From Actinopolymorpha singaporensis (lineage in GTDB: Bacteria > Actinomycetota > Actinomycetes > Propionibacteriales > Actinopolymorphaceae), in NCBI RefSeq assembly GCF_900104745.1, contig NZ_LT629732.1, forward strand, positions 4,885,981-4,949,980: 64,000 nucleotides of DNA. Reading direction: 5' to 3'. How positions within the stretch are numbered: the first letter of the stretch is position 1; each line of letters starts with the position of its first letter. Of this stretch, positions 16,855-25,274 are shown in pieces. Under the pieces are notes generated by a model. The model saw nothing but the letters and a program-made list of their open reading frames with translations, did no database searches and was not told the DNA's origin. Position numbers and translations under genes: made by a program.

Positions 16855-18249
16855 TCAGCCCTGCGCGAGAATCGAGTCCACCTGCGCCTTGGTCTGCGCG
16901 GCGGCACCTGCGACATCCTCGGTGGCACACGTGGTCCACAGGGGGTCGAAGTGCGTGGCGTAGATCTCCTTGATCCGCGACTGGTTGGCGGGGAACTTGA
17001 AGCTGATGACCGTACGGTCACTGCGCTCGCGCAGCGGGTCCACGTGCACCTTGACGAACCCGTCGGTCGGATCCTTCGGCACCAGCGAGTCCAGTGCCGA
17101 CCGCACGCTCGGTGCCCACCTGTGCTGCTTGGCGAAACCCTGCTGCACCGGCGGGCTGGTGAGGTGCTTCAGCAGCTTCCAGGCGGCCTCCTTGTTCTTC
17201 GCCTGCTTGGGAATCGCCCAGCCGCTGCAGCCGACCGCGACGAACTGTCCGCCCGGACCCTTCGGCACGAACGTGATTCCCCAGGAGAACTTCGTCTTCT
17301 CCTGCCGCAGGAAGAAGTCCTGCGAATGGTGGCTGACCGCCATCGCGGTGAGGCCGGAGCGGAACGGGTCGCCCTGGCCGAGTTCCTGCGACGGCGAAGG
17401 CGTGCTGCGGTCCGTACACCGCATCGACCGGAAGAACTCGAAGTCGGCCAGCGCGGGCGGCCGGTCGATCAGCGTCTTCTGGTACTTCGCGTCGTACCAG
17501 TCGCCGCCGAACGCCCGCACGAACGACCGGCTGTTCTCGGAGTCGGTCGGCGTCGGGGAGAGCCAGTTCAGCCCCCACTGCTTGATCTGCCTGCCGTCGA
17601 AGCCCGGGTCGCCGGGGCTGCGACCCTGCTTGTCCCGGGTCAGCTTCCGCGCGGTCTCGCGAAGGTCGTCCATCGTCCAGTCGTCCTTCGGATACGCGAC
17701 GCCGGCCGCGTCGAACATGTCCTTGTTGTAGTAGACGCCCCAGGCCGCGGAGTCCTTGGGAAGGCCGTAGACCTTGCTCCCGTCGGTGAACGCGTCCACC
17801 AGCGCCGGCACGAACGCCGACCGCTCGATGCCGTCCCGCTTCATCAGCGGCGACAGGTCCAGCAGCGCTCCGCGGTGGCCGTAGTCCTGCACGATGCTCT
17901 GGTGCTGGTGGATGAGGTCGGGTACGGCACCGCCGGCCAGCAACGTGGGCAGCTTGGCCATGTAGTCGTCCCAGGCCTCGAAGGTGACGGTGACCTTCGT
18001 ACCGGAGTTGGCCTTCTCGAAGTCCCTCAGGTAACCCTTGTAGAGCGTGCGTTCCAGCCCCAGGTCGGCCGGAGTGATGAACCTGATCGTGGTGGAGCCG
18101 GACTTCTCGTCGTCCACCTCGCCACGAAACGGCGAACACGCCGCGGCCACGGAGCCGAGGCCGGCGGCGGCGAACCCCGCGCGGGCCAGGAAACCTCGCC
18201 GGGTCAGGTCAGGGCGAACGACATCGTGAGGTGCGGAGCTGCCGTGCAC
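16855..18249 (-). CDS. Extracellular solute-binding lipoprotein (SBP family 1), twin-arginine exported
   Basis: The 464-residue product is the substrate-capturing component of the CUT1 importer. Its N-terminus has a twin-arginine signal (LTRRGFLARAGFAAAGLG) ending in the lipobox VAAAC near residue 38, so it is lipid-anchored outside the membrane. The mature part follows SBP family 1, with VTFEAWDDYMAKLPTLLAGG and VYGLPKDSAAWGVYYNKDMF. GTG 18249 follows AGAGGTGG. It is the first gene of the operon permeases-CoA-transferase-crotonase. The GntR-family regulator gene ends 39 bp upstream on the same strand. The ligand is unknown; the CoA genes argue for an acid or acylated sugar. Confidence 0.9.
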   Translation of the reverse strand: MHGSSAPHDVVRPDLTRRGFLARAGFAAAGLGSVAAACSPFRGEVDDEKSGSTTIRFITPADLGLERTLYKGYLRDFEKANSGTKVTVTFEAWDDYMAKLPTLLAGGAVPDLIHQHQSIVQDYGHRGALLDLSPLMKRDGIERSAFVPALVDAFTDGSKVYGLPKDSAAWGVYYNKDMFDAAGVAYPKDDWTMDDLRETARKLTRDKQGRSPGDPGFDGRQIKQWGLNWLSPTPTDSENSRSFVRAFGGDWYDAKYQKTLIDRPPALADFEFFRSMRCTDRSTPSPSQELGQGDPFRSGLTAMAVSHHSQDFFLRQEKTKFSWGITFVPKGPGGQFVAVGCSGWAIPKQAKNKEAAWKLLKHLTSPPVQQGFAKQHRWAPSVRSALDSLVPKDPTDGFVKVHVDPLRERSDRTVISFKFPANQSRIKEIYATHFDPLWTTCATEDVAGAAAQTKAQVDSILAQG

Positions 18250-18288
18250 GGTCCACCTCTTTCGGGTGCTGGTCGGGCGTAGCCGTTG

Positions 18289-19041
18289 TCACCTGCTCAC
18301 TGCGTCTGGTGCGTCTGGTGCCGTTGTTGCCGTTGTGTCCGTTGCCGCTGTGCCTGTTGCCGTTGCCGGCTCCTGCTGTGGCTGCTGGAAGCCGTGGGTG
18401 AAGGACCGCTCGCCGTGGTTCGCAAGAGCGTCCAGTACGGCGCCGGGGTCGCCGGCCTCGATCAGGTCGAGCAGGTCGCGGTGGCGGGCGACGTGGGTGG
18501 CGAGGTCCTCGTAGTAGTGCTCGCGGGTGTGGAGGTTCATCGCCATGCACCACAGGAGCTGCTGGTGCAGCGAGTCGTAGATGCCCTCCAGCCGCCGGTG
18601 ATCCGCCAGGCCGACGATCGCGCGGTGGAACTCATAGCCGCGCTCGACCAGTTGGGCACGGTCGGCACGCTCGGCGCAGCGCTCCATCTCGGCCAGTGCC
18701 GAACGGCAGCGGGCGAGCCTGGCGGGGTCGGTCACAGGTATGCCCATCTCGACGGCCAACCGCTCCAGCGCGGACCGCAGCGTCAGAATCTCGACGACGT
18801 CGCTGTCGGCCAGCCGGGTCACCGACGCACCGCGGCGCGGAGTGATCTCGACCAGGCCCTCGTGCTGCAGCGTCCGCATGGCCTCGCGCAGCGGTGGCCG
18901 GCTGATCCCGAGCTCCTCGGTGAGCCGTTCCTCGATCAGACGCTCGCCGGGCGCCAGCTCACCGGCCAGGATCATCCGGCGTAGCTCCTGCGCGGCGAGT
19001 TGCACCAGGCTCGGCGGGTCGATGCGGCGACGTCCGGCCAC
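18289..19041 (-). CDS. GntR-family transcriptional regulator, FCD (FadR) subgroup
   Basis: DNA-binding repressor of the 250-residue FCD type. The winged helix occupies residues about 10-75, with ELGISRPPLREAMRTLQHEG as recognition region; the FCD ligand domain covers about 80-215 and keeps the metal-binding His pattern (EFHRAIV, HVARHRDLL, LANHGERS). The last 35 residues are a Thr/Ala-rich tail made from GTTGCC-like short repeats in the DNA at about 18300-18372, absent from typical family members. It is the upstream gene of the ABC/CoA operon and divergent from the dehydrogenase at 19129, across a clear palindrome. Confidence 0.9.
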   Translation of the reverse strand: MAGRRRIDPPSLVQLAAQELRRMILAGELAPGERLIEERLTEELGISRPPLREAMRTLQHEGLVEITPRRGASVTRLADSDVVEILTLRSALERLAVEMGIPVTDPARLARCRSALAEMERCAERADRAQLVERGYEFHRAIVGLADHRRLEGIYDSLHQQLLWCMAMNLHTREHYYEDLATHVARHRDLLDLIEAGDPGAVLDALANHGERSFTHGFQQPQQEPATATGTAATDTTATTAPDAPDAVSR

Positions 19042-19077
19042 GAAGCGTTCCCTTCGACGATTGTGGAAGGCGCTTGC

Positions 19078-19093
19078 CTGTTGTAGACAATAG
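19078..19093. promoter_or_regulatory. Candidate operator for the GntR/FCD regulator
   Basis: CTGTTGTAGACAATAG is a palindrome of CT-n-TTGT-nn-ACAA-n-AG form, and TTGTnnACAA cores are typical of FCD-type GntR operators. It lies in the 87-bp gap between the regulator (start 19041) and the divergent dehydrogenase (start 19129), where it could control both directions. Confidence 0.6.
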
Positions 19094-19128
19094 TCACGAA
19101 GATCACCGCCGACCAGAGGAGTCCGCGC

Positions 19129-20007
19129 ATGGCCGCGCTACCGAAATCGGCCCGGATCGGGTTCGTCGGACTGGGCAACCTCGGACTCCCGATGGCCACC
19201 GCGCTGGTCCGGGCCGGGTGGTCGGTCACGGCCTACGACGTGAACCCGGGCCCGGTCGCCACGATGGTCGAGCGCGGCGCGGACGGAGCGGACTCTCTCG
19301 GCGACCTCGCCGGCTGTCGGGTGCTGGCTCTCGCCGTACCCGACGACGACACCGTGACCGCCGTCCTGGACACCCCCGAGCTGCTCGACCAACTGGCCGA
19401 CGACGCGGTCGTCGCCGTGCACAGCACCGTCCTGCCCGCGACCGCTCGGGAACTCGGCGACCGCGCCCGGGAGCGTTCGCTGGCGTTCCTGGACGCGCCG
19501 GTCAGTGGCGGCGCCGAACGCGCCGAGCGCGGGACCCTCACGGTCATGGTCGGTGCGGACGAGGCGGCGCTGGAACCGGCGCGGCCGTACCTCGACACGA
19601 TCGCCGAGCAGGTGGTGCACGCCGGACCGCCCGGTGCGGGCGCCGCGGCCAAGCTCGCCAACCAGCTGATGATGTTCGCCTCCCTCGCCGGCACCCACGA
19701 GGCGCTGCGCCTGGCGCAGGCACACGGGGTCTCGGTCGAGACCGTCCTCGAGGTCGCCCGCACCAGCACCGGCGACTCCTGGTCGGCGCGCGAGTGGGGC
19801 TTCTTCGACCGCACGGCGCAGGCCTACGACGCCTCGCAGGTGCCGGTCCGGTCCCGGCCGTGGAGCAAGGACCTGTGGGAGGTGGTCGCCGCGGGCCGGG
19901 TCGCCGGGGTGACCATGCCGGTGGCCGGGCTGCTGGCCCAGACCCTCGCCGATGTCGTGGAGGAGCACGCGCGGTCCGTGCGCTCCGGCGGCGAGCCCGC
20001 CGACTGA
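19129..20007 (+). CDS. NAD(P)-dependent beta-hydroxyacid dehydrogenase (3-hydroxyisobutyrate dehydrogenase family)
   Basis: Oxidises a beta-hydroxyacid, or reduces the matching semialdehyde, in the cytosol. The 292-residue product has the dinucleotide motif FVGLGNLGLPMATALVRAG near residue 12, the family substrate motif LDAPVSGGAERAE near residue 123, and the catalytic Lys in GAAAKLANQL near residue 175. ATG 19129 is the first codon of the fold. It is divergent from the GntR gene and shares the 19078 operator, so it is probably co-regulated with the ABC/CoA-transferase/crotonase operon. Members include 3-hydroxyisobutyrate dehydrogenase and tartronate semialdehyde reductase; which one applies is open. 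Confidence 0.9.
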   Translation: MAALPKSARIGFVGLGNLGLPMATALVRAGWSVTAYDVNPGPVATMVERGADGADSLGDLAGCRVLALAVPDDDTVTAVLDTPELLDQLADDAVVAVHSTVLPATARELGDRARERSLAFLDAPVSGGAERAERGTLTVMVGADEAALEPARPYLDTIAEQVVHAGPPGAGAAAKLANQLMMFASLAGTHEALRLAQAHGVSVETVLEVARTSTGDSWSAREWGFFDRTAQAYDASQVPVRSRPWSKDLWEVVAAGRVAGVTMPVAGLLAQTLADVVEEHARSVRSGGEPAD

Positions 20008-20077
20008 ACACGCTGGACCCGTCCACCCCGTACGCGGATCTCGTCCATGCGCCTGTGCGCCTGTACGGGTCGTTGGA

Positions 20078-20734
20078 TCACCCGATCCGGTAGCCGACCC
20101 CGGGCGTCGTCGCGATGACGGGTGGGTCGCCGAGCTTGCGCCGAAGCCTGCCCACCGTCACCGCGACCGTGTTGGTGAACGGGTCGGCGTTCTCGTCCCA
20201 GACCTGCTCCAGCAGGGCCTCGGCGCTCAGGAAACCCGGACTTGCCCGCAGCAGGGCCTCCAGCACGGCGAACTCCTTCACCGAGAGGTGGAGGTCCCGC
20301 CCGTCGCGGACGGCCGTACGGCGCACCGGGTTCAGCTCTATCCCGGCCGCGTGCAGGTGCCTGGGCCGCGCATCCGGCCTGCGGCGGGCCAGTGCCCGGA
20401 TGCGCAGGACCAGCTCCGGAAAGTGGAACGGCTTGGCGAGATAGTCGTCCGCGCCCAGGGTCAGCCCGCTGACCCGGTCGCCGGGGGCGCCGGCCGCGGT
20501 CAGCATCAGCACCATCGGCCGGTCCGCGCGCTCGCTGATCAGCCGGCACAGTGTGTCGCCGTGCAGGCCGGGCAGGTCCCGGTCCAGGAGAACCACGTCG
20601 TACACGGTGAAGTCGAGCTTGGCGGCGGCGGCCAGCCCGTCGCGTGCGAGGTCGACGGCCATCCCCTGGTCGCGCAGCCCTTCCGCGACGACTTCGGCGA
20701 GGGCGCGCTCGTCCTCGACGACAAGGATCCTCAT
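20078..20734 (-). CDS. OmpR/PhoB-type response regulator
   Basis: Cytosolic DNA-binding regulator of a two-component system, 218 residues. The receiver domain (1-115) has the acidic pair VVEDE, the phospho-acceptor Asp in VVLLDRDLPG near residue 51 and the LAKPFHFPEL lysine near residue 100. The winged-helix effector (about 125-218) ends in TVGRLRRKLGDPP and TTPGVGYRIG. ATG 20734 overlaps the kinase stop by 4 nt, so the two are translationally coupled. It converges with the dehydrogenase gene. Confidence 0.95.
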   Translation of the reverse strand: MRILVVEDERALAEVVAEGLRDQGMAVDLARDGLAAAAKLDFTVYDVVLLDRDLPGLHGDTLCRLISERADRPMVLMLTAAGAPGDRVSGLTLGADDYLAKPFHFPELVLRIRALARRRPDARPRHLHAAGIELNPVRRTAVRDGRDLHLSVKEFAVLEALLRASPGFLSAEALLEQVWDENADPFTNTVAVTVGRLRRKLGDPPVIATTPGVGYRIG

Positions 20735-21915
20735 GCCGCCGGGACCCCCGCGACGATCGCCGGAGGCATCGGGCTGTGGTCGGCAGGCCTCGCCGGGAGA
20801 GTGACCGACACGCGCAACCCGCCCTCCGGCCGGGCGAGCAGGGCGAGCCGACCGCCGTGGGCGGCGGCGACAGCGGCCACGATGGACAGACCCAGGCCCG
20901 AGGAGCCGGTGCGCTCGCCGCCGAGCCGCTCGAACGGCTGCGCCAGCCGGTCGACCTCACGCTGGTCGAGCACTCGGCCCCCGGTCTCGACGACGAGGAC
21001 CGTCTCCTGCCCGCGGGCGGACCCGGTGATCGCGATCCACCCGCCGTCCTCGTTGTGGGTCACGGCGTTGTCGACGACGTTGCCCACCAGCCGCGCCAGC
21101 AGCGCCGGGCTTCCCTGGATGGCCGTCCCCGGTCGCACGTCCACCGTCACCCGGAGCCCCTTCGCCTGTGCGTCCGCGGCCCTTTCTCGCAGCGATCCGT
21201 CGACCAGCCCGCCGAGGTCGACCGCAGTGGCGTCGGGAGGCGGGCCGTGCTGCGCCCGCGCGAGCACGAGGAAGCCGTCAAGCAGGTGATCGACCCGGTC
21301 GAGCTGCGTTCGTAGCCGGTCCGCGAGTGCCACCGTCGCGGCGGGAGGGTCCGGCTTGGCGACCGCGACGTCCAGCGATGCCCGCATCGTCGCCAGCGGT
21401 GTACGCAGCTCGTGGGAAGAGTTGGCGACGAAGCGGCGCTGCGCGGTGAACGACGCCTCGAGGCGCCCGAGCAGCTCGTCGATGGTGTCGGCGAGTTCCT
21501 TCACCTCGTCGGCCGGACCAGTCGCGCCGAGCCTCCGATCCAGGCTGTCGGCGGAGATGCGCCGCGTGGCGCTGGTGATGAGCCGCAACGGCCGCAGAAC
21601 CCGCCTGGCCAGCAACCGGCCCAGCAACAACGCGGCGACCGCCATCACGATCAACGCCATCAACGAGCCCACGAGGAGCTGGCGGGACTGCTGTGCGTGC
21701 ACCGCACCCAGTTGGTCCTCCAACTCCCGGATGCGTTGCTGTGCTCCGGCCAGGCCGCCCTCGGCGGGGGGATTCCCGGCCGGGACCGACCTGCTCACGC
21801 CGACGCCGGAGAGCAGAAAGGTCAGGCCCAGCAACCCGACACCGGACAGGAGGAACACCACGGCGTACAGGATCGTGAATCGCACACCTACGGTTCCGCC
21901 GCGCAGCCTGGTCAT
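20731..21915 (-). CDS. Sensor histidine kinase
   Basis: Membrane-bound sensor of the two-component pair, 394 residues from ATG 21915 (upstream in-frame ATG codons at 21951 and 21972 are possible). It has two membrane segments (about 10-32 and 75-97) flanking a short extracytoplasmic part with a Gln/Glu/Arg-rich helix, then HAMP (about 98-150), the H-box FVANSSHELRTPLATMRASL with the phospho-accepting His near residue 175, the N-box RLVGNVVDNAVTHN near residue 290 and the ATP lid ERTGSSGLGLSIVAAVAAAH. The G1 box reads VVETGG instead of the usual NTG or DTG-P, a mild deviation. It is divergent from the ABC-2-type gene at 22002, which may be its target. Confidence 0.93.
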   Translation of the reverse strand: MTRLRGGTVGVRFTILYAVVFLLSGVGLLGLTFLLSGVGVSRSVPAGNPPAEGGLAGAQQRIRELEDQLGAVHAQQSRQLLVGSLMALIVMAVAALLLGRLLARRVLRPLRLITSATRRISADSLDRRLGATGPADEVKELADTIDELLGRLEASFTAQRRFVANSSHELRTPLATMRASLDVAVAKPDPPAATVALADRLRTQLDRVDHLLDGFLVLARAQHGPPPDATAVDLGGLVDGSLRERAADAQAKGLRVTVDVRPGTAIQGSPALLARLVGNVVDNAVTHNEDGGWIAITGSARGQETVLVVETGGRVLDQREVDRLAQPFERLGGERTGSSGLGLSIVAAVAAAHGGRLALLARPEGGLRVSVTLPARPADHSPMPPAIVAGVPAA

Positions 21916-22001
21916 GCCTCCAGCATGCCCGGCGGGACCTAACAGCAGCATGACAGCGTCGGTTCGGGCCATGTCACCTGCCGGCCCGTAGAACCGACGG
22001 C

Positions 22002-23534
22002 ATGTCGACCACCGAACTCCTTCAGCGGGAATGGACCGCGTTCCGCCGCCCTGGCCGGCTGATCGCCCTGGCCGCCGCAGCCCTCACCGTCATCGCGATC
22101 AGCCTGGTCTCCAGCCTCGGCAACCGTTCGTCCTGCGACCCTGGCCCATGCCCGGCCGTTCCGACCGCCGGCGACGGTTCCACCGTCAGCGACAGGTTCT
22201 GGTTCCTGCATCGTGACCTGGGCCCCGAGGGCAGCATCACGGTCCGGATGACCTCGATGACCGGGACGATCACCTATCCTCCGCCGAACCACGACCAGAT
22301 CGTCTCCGGTCTGGTGCCGTGGGCGAAGGCCGGGATCATCGTCAAGGACGGCTTGCGGCAGGGCTCGCAGTACGCCGCGCTGATGATGACCGGCAGCCAC
22401 GGTGTGCGCTTCCAGTACGACTACAGGCACGACGTCGCCGGAAGCGCGGGCGGCATGTCGGAGCAGTCCCCGCGCTGGCTGCGCCTGTCCCGCTCAGCCG
22501 ACACCATCACTGCCGCCGAGTCCACCGACGGGCGGCGGTGGCACACCGTCGGGACGGCGAAACTCGCCGGGCTGCCGAACACCGTGCAGGTCGGGCTCTT
22601 CGCCACCTCCCCCGGCGACCTCACCCTCCGCAAGGTCGGCCTCGGCGGCGCGGTCGAGGAGGTCCGGTTCACCCAGGCCGTGGGTAGCTTCGACAACGTC
22701 ACCGTGGAAGGCGGCGCCACCGGCTCGTGGCACAGCGACCCGGTCGGCCAGATGAACCGCACGGACTGGGAGAAATACCACCTCGCGTCCGGAGCGGTGC
22801 AGCACGACGGGGTCATCACGGTCAGCGGCACCGGCGACATCGGACCACGCAGCGAGGAGGGGGTGCCGGCGATCGCGCTCACTTTGCTCGGCCTGCCGGT
22901 CGCGCTGATCGTCGTGATCGTCGTCGCCGCCCGACATGGTGCCCGCACGGCTCGTGACATGGACTCCCGGCAGGTGATCGCCGCCCGGGCGGCCGTCGTC
23001 GGGGCGGCCACCTTCGTCACCGGTCTGGTCGCTGTCGGCGTCGCATTCCCGGCGGGTCTGGTGATCCTCGAGGCCAACGGCATCCCCGTGCAGCCGGTGT
23101 CGGCCCCGACCGGCGCGCGGGTGATCGCGGGAGTCGCGGGGGTGCTCGCGCTGTGCGCCATGCTCACGTACGGGTTCGGTGTGTTGCTGCGGCGCGGCTG
23201 GGCGGCGATCCTCGCCGGAACGTCGCTGGTCGCCGTGCCCTACGCGGTCACGGCGCTCCCGCTACTGCCGGACACGGTGTCGGAATGGCTGCTGCGACTC
23301 ACCCCGGCCGCGGGCTTCGCCGTCACCCAGACGATGGTGAAGTATCCGCAGGTGACCGCGCACTACGCGCCGTCGGCGGGGTACTTTCCGCTCCCGTGGT
23401 GGGCCGGGCTCGTCCTGCTCTGCGCGTACACGGCGGTCGTGGTCCGACTGGCCCTCGGCCCGCGGGTCCGGAAACCGCCGCGAACCCCGACTGGCGATAG
23501 CGCCGGAGCGGCACAGGTTTCGCAGTCCCACTGA
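22002..23534 (+). CDS. ABC-2-type permease-like membrane protein with large inserted extracytoplasmic domain
   Basis: The 510-residue product starts with a cytoplasmic stub (LLQREWTAFRRPGR) and a first membrane segment near residues 20-37, followed by about 240 residues predicted outside. That domain has RFWFLHRDLGPEGSITVRM, WAKAGIIVKDGLRQGSQYAA and VQVGLFATSPG, a pattern like concanavalin/laminin-G-like beta-sandwich domains. Five or six membrane segments follow (from about residue 285), as in ABC-2 permeases. No ATPase gene is adjacent in the window. It is divergent from the sensor kinase, so the two-component system may control it. Function unknown. Confidence 0.65.
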   Translation: MSTTELLQREWTAFRRPGRLIALAAAALTVIAISLVSSLGNRSSCDPGPCPAVPTAGDGSTVSDRFWFLHRDLGPEGSITVRMTSMTGTITYPPPNHDQIVSGLVPWAKAGIIVKDGLRQGSQYAALMMTGSHGVRFQYDYRHDVAGSAGGMSEQSPRWLRLSRSADTITAAESTDGRRWHTVGTAKLAGLPNTVQVGLFATSPGDLTLRKVGLGGAVEEVRFTQAVGSFDNVTVEGGATGSWHSDPVGQMNRTDWEKYHLASGAVQHDGVITVSGTGDIGPRSEEGVPAIALTLLGLPVALIVVIVVAARHGARTARDMDSRQVIAARAAVVGAATFVTGLVAVGVAFPAGLVILEANGIPVQPVSAPTGARVIAGVAGVLALCAMLTYGFGVLLRRGWAAILAGTSLVAVPYAVTALPLLPDTVSEWLLRLTPAAGFAVTQTMVKYPQVTAHYAPSAGYFPLPWWAGLVLLCAYTAVVVRLALGPRVRKPPRTPTGDSAGAAQVSQSH

Positions 23535-23566
23535 CCGCGTCGACGGACGGGTCTCGGCGGGTTCCC

Positions 23567-23586
23567 GATTCTTCCGCGGAAGAATC
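23567..23586. promoter_or_regulatory. Perfect 20-bp palindrome between two genes
   Basis: GATTCTTCCGCGGAAGAATC equals its own reverse complement. It lies 33 bp past the stop of the ABC-2-type gene and about 120 bp before the next start. It could act as a terminator hairpin (8-bp arms, 4-nt loop) or as an operator of the next gene. The position does not decide between these. Confidence 0.45.
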
Positions 23587-23704
23587 CGACCGGGCGGTCA
23601 CTCGGTGGTGGACGCGGATCGTACATGATTCTCAGGACCGCCGGAGCCGGGTTCGTTGCGTGCTGTGGCGACGCCGACTCGGCCGTTCGAAAGGACACGA
23701 AGCA

Positions 23705-24115
23705 ATGAAGTCTCCCCACGACTCGACCGAGTGCACCGAGCACCACGGCCTGGTCCGCGACTTCGGCGGCGACCGGCCGCGCATCGTGGTCCTGTGCGGC
23801 TCCACGAGGTTCTACGAGGAGTTCCGCCGGCAGAACATTCGCCTCACCTTGGGCGGCGCGATCGTCTTGTCGATCGGCTGTGAGACCGGGGCTGATGGTG
23901 ACCTGTTGGGTGCGGGCGGCACGGACGAGGTGGACGAGTTGAAGGCACGGCTCGACGCACTGCACCTGCGGAAGATCGACCTGGCCGACGAGGTGCTGGT
24001 CCTGAACATCGACGGCTACGTCGGAGAGTCCACCGGCCGCGAGATCGCCTATGCCACCAGGATCGGCAAGCCCGTTGTGTACCTCCACCCTGTGCAGGAA
24101 GAGGCGCGGGCCTGA
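23705..24115 (+). CDS. Small nucleoside 2-deoxyribosyltransferase-like protein
   Basis: A 136-residue protein with a Rossmann-type core: RIVVLCGSTRFYEEFRRQNI near residue 30, LHLRKIDLADEVLVLNIDGY near residue 85 and YVGESTGREIAYATRIGKPV near residue 105. This layout is characteristic of the DUF4406/nucleoside 2-deoxyribosyltransferase-like group, which bind nucleotides or nucleosides; the glutamate in the GESTGREI segment fits the usual catalytic position. ATG 23705 follows AAAGGA. It ends 1 nt from the stop of the convergent RibD-like gene. The substrate is unknown. Confidence 0.75.
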   Translation: MKSPHDSTECTEHHGLVRDFGGDRPRIVVLCGSTRFYEEFRRQNIRLTLGGAIVLSIGCETGADGDLLGAGGTDEVDELKARLDALHLRKIDLADEVLVLNIDGYVGESTGREIAYATRIGKPVVYLHPVQEEARA

Positions 24116-24116
24116 C

Positions 24117-25256
24117 CTAGTCGAAGAGGTGAGCGTTGACCTCGCGGGCCGGCCCGGCCAACTCGGGCCGCTCCACCACCTCGACCCCCGCGTCGCGCAG
24201 GCGTTCCACGCCGTGGCAGTCGACGAACAGCGGGGGTTCGCGCCAGGCGAGCACCACCCGGCGGATGCCCGCGCGGATGATCAGGTCCGCACAGGGCACG
24301 GGATGGGAGGCGCGGGCGCTGCACGGCTCCAGGCTGGAGTACATCGTGGCCGAGGCGAGCCGCGGGTCGGCCGGGTCGACCCGGCTCAGCGCGACCTCCT
24401 CCGCATGCTCACGCGGGCCGGTCTCCCGGGAGTAACCCGTGGCGATCTCGTGCCCGGTGTCGTCGACCACGACCGCACCCACCGCGTACGCCGACTCGGT
24501 GGGCGGGCAGGCGCGGGACAGGTCTATCGCCTGCCGTAGCCAGTAGTCGTCGGCGGCGGCGAGGAGGTAGCGGGCCAGCACCACGTCACCGACCTGGCGG
24601 ACCTCGACCAGCCGCATCCGGTCGTCCGCCCCATGTGGGAAGTCACCCGGCCCGACCAGCCGGGGCGCGTGCGGGTCGCCGACGAAGAACGGCGCCACCA
24701 CCAGGTGGAACTCGTCCACCAGCCCGGCGGTCAGGAACCCGGTCAGCACCCGCCGGCCGCCCTCGACCAGCAGGCGGCGGACTCCTCGTCGGTGCAGGTC
24801 GGCGAGCACCGCGGGCAGGTCTGCCAGACCGTCGCCGGGGTCGTCGCCGACGTCGACGACCGTCGCCGCCGAGCCGAGACGGGTACGCAACTCCTCCGCC
24901 GAACCACCGGCCGCATAGACGAGTCGGGCTGCCGACCCGGCGGTGAAGAACGCCGCACCGGGATCGAGGTCGCCGGACCGGGTGAGCACCACCTTCGCCG
25001 GGTTCGGCGGAAGCCCAGCCGCGACCCGCGCCTGCCGGCGTTCGGGAGAACGGACCAGCAGCCGCGGGTCGTCCCGCCGGACTGTGTGCGCACCGACCAG
25101 GATCGCGTCGCACCCCGCCCGCACACCGTCGACCCGGTCCAGGTCCGCCTCACCGGAAAGGACCAGCCGGGCCTCGGCACGGTCGTCGAGGTAACCGTCG
25201 ACCGACTGTGCCGCACTGGCGACGACGTACGGACGTTCGGGCACGACGCCGATCAC
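24117..25256 (-). CDS. RibD-like bifunctional reductase-deaminase with inverted domain order
   Basis: The 379-residue product joins an N-terminal RibD reductase/dihydrofolate reductase-like domain (about 8-225: VVASAAQSVDGYLDD, ILVGAHTVRRDDPRLLVR, RRLLVEGGRRVLTGFL) to a C-terminal cytidine-deaminase-like domain (about 235-375). The zinc-site residues are visible as GPREHAEEVAL and SLEPCSARASHPVPCADLII. In canonical riboflavin-pathway RibD the deaminase comes first. The GTG 25256 start is 18 bp after the tpiA stop, so it is probably the last gene of the glycolytic operon. No other rib genes are nearby, so it may serve riboflavin synthesis or a different pyrimidine/pterin. Confidence 0.85.
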   Translation of the reverse strand: MIGVVPERPYVVASAAQSVDGYLDDRAEARLVLSGEADLDRVDGVRAGCDAILVGAHTVRRDDPRLLVRSPERRQARVAAGLPPNPAKVVLTRSGDLDPGAAFFTAGSAARLVYAAGGSAEELRTRLGSAATVVDVGDDPGDGLADLPAVLADLHRRGVRRLLVEGGRRVLTGFLTAGLVDEFHLVVAPFFVGDPHAPRLVGPGDFPHGADDRMRLVEVRQVGDVVLARYLLAAADDYWLRQAIDLSRACPPTESAYAVGAVVVDDTGHEIATGYSRETGPREHAEEVALSRVDPADPRLASATMYSSLEPCSARASHPVPCADLIIRAGIRRVVLAWREPPLFVDCHGVERLRDAGVEVVERPELAGPAREVNAHLFD

Positions 25257-25274
25257 CTGGCCGCGATCACCTGC

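Noticed and set aside
18300-18372. GTTGCC-rich repetitive stretch as a possible mobile-element end
   Set aside because: It lies within the 3' end of the GntR gene in frame and encodes a Thr/Ala-rich tail; there is no inverted partner.
20008-20077. Possible terminator between the dehydrogenase and response regulator
   Set aside because: Only short repeated GCGCCTGT words, with no stable inverted repeat.
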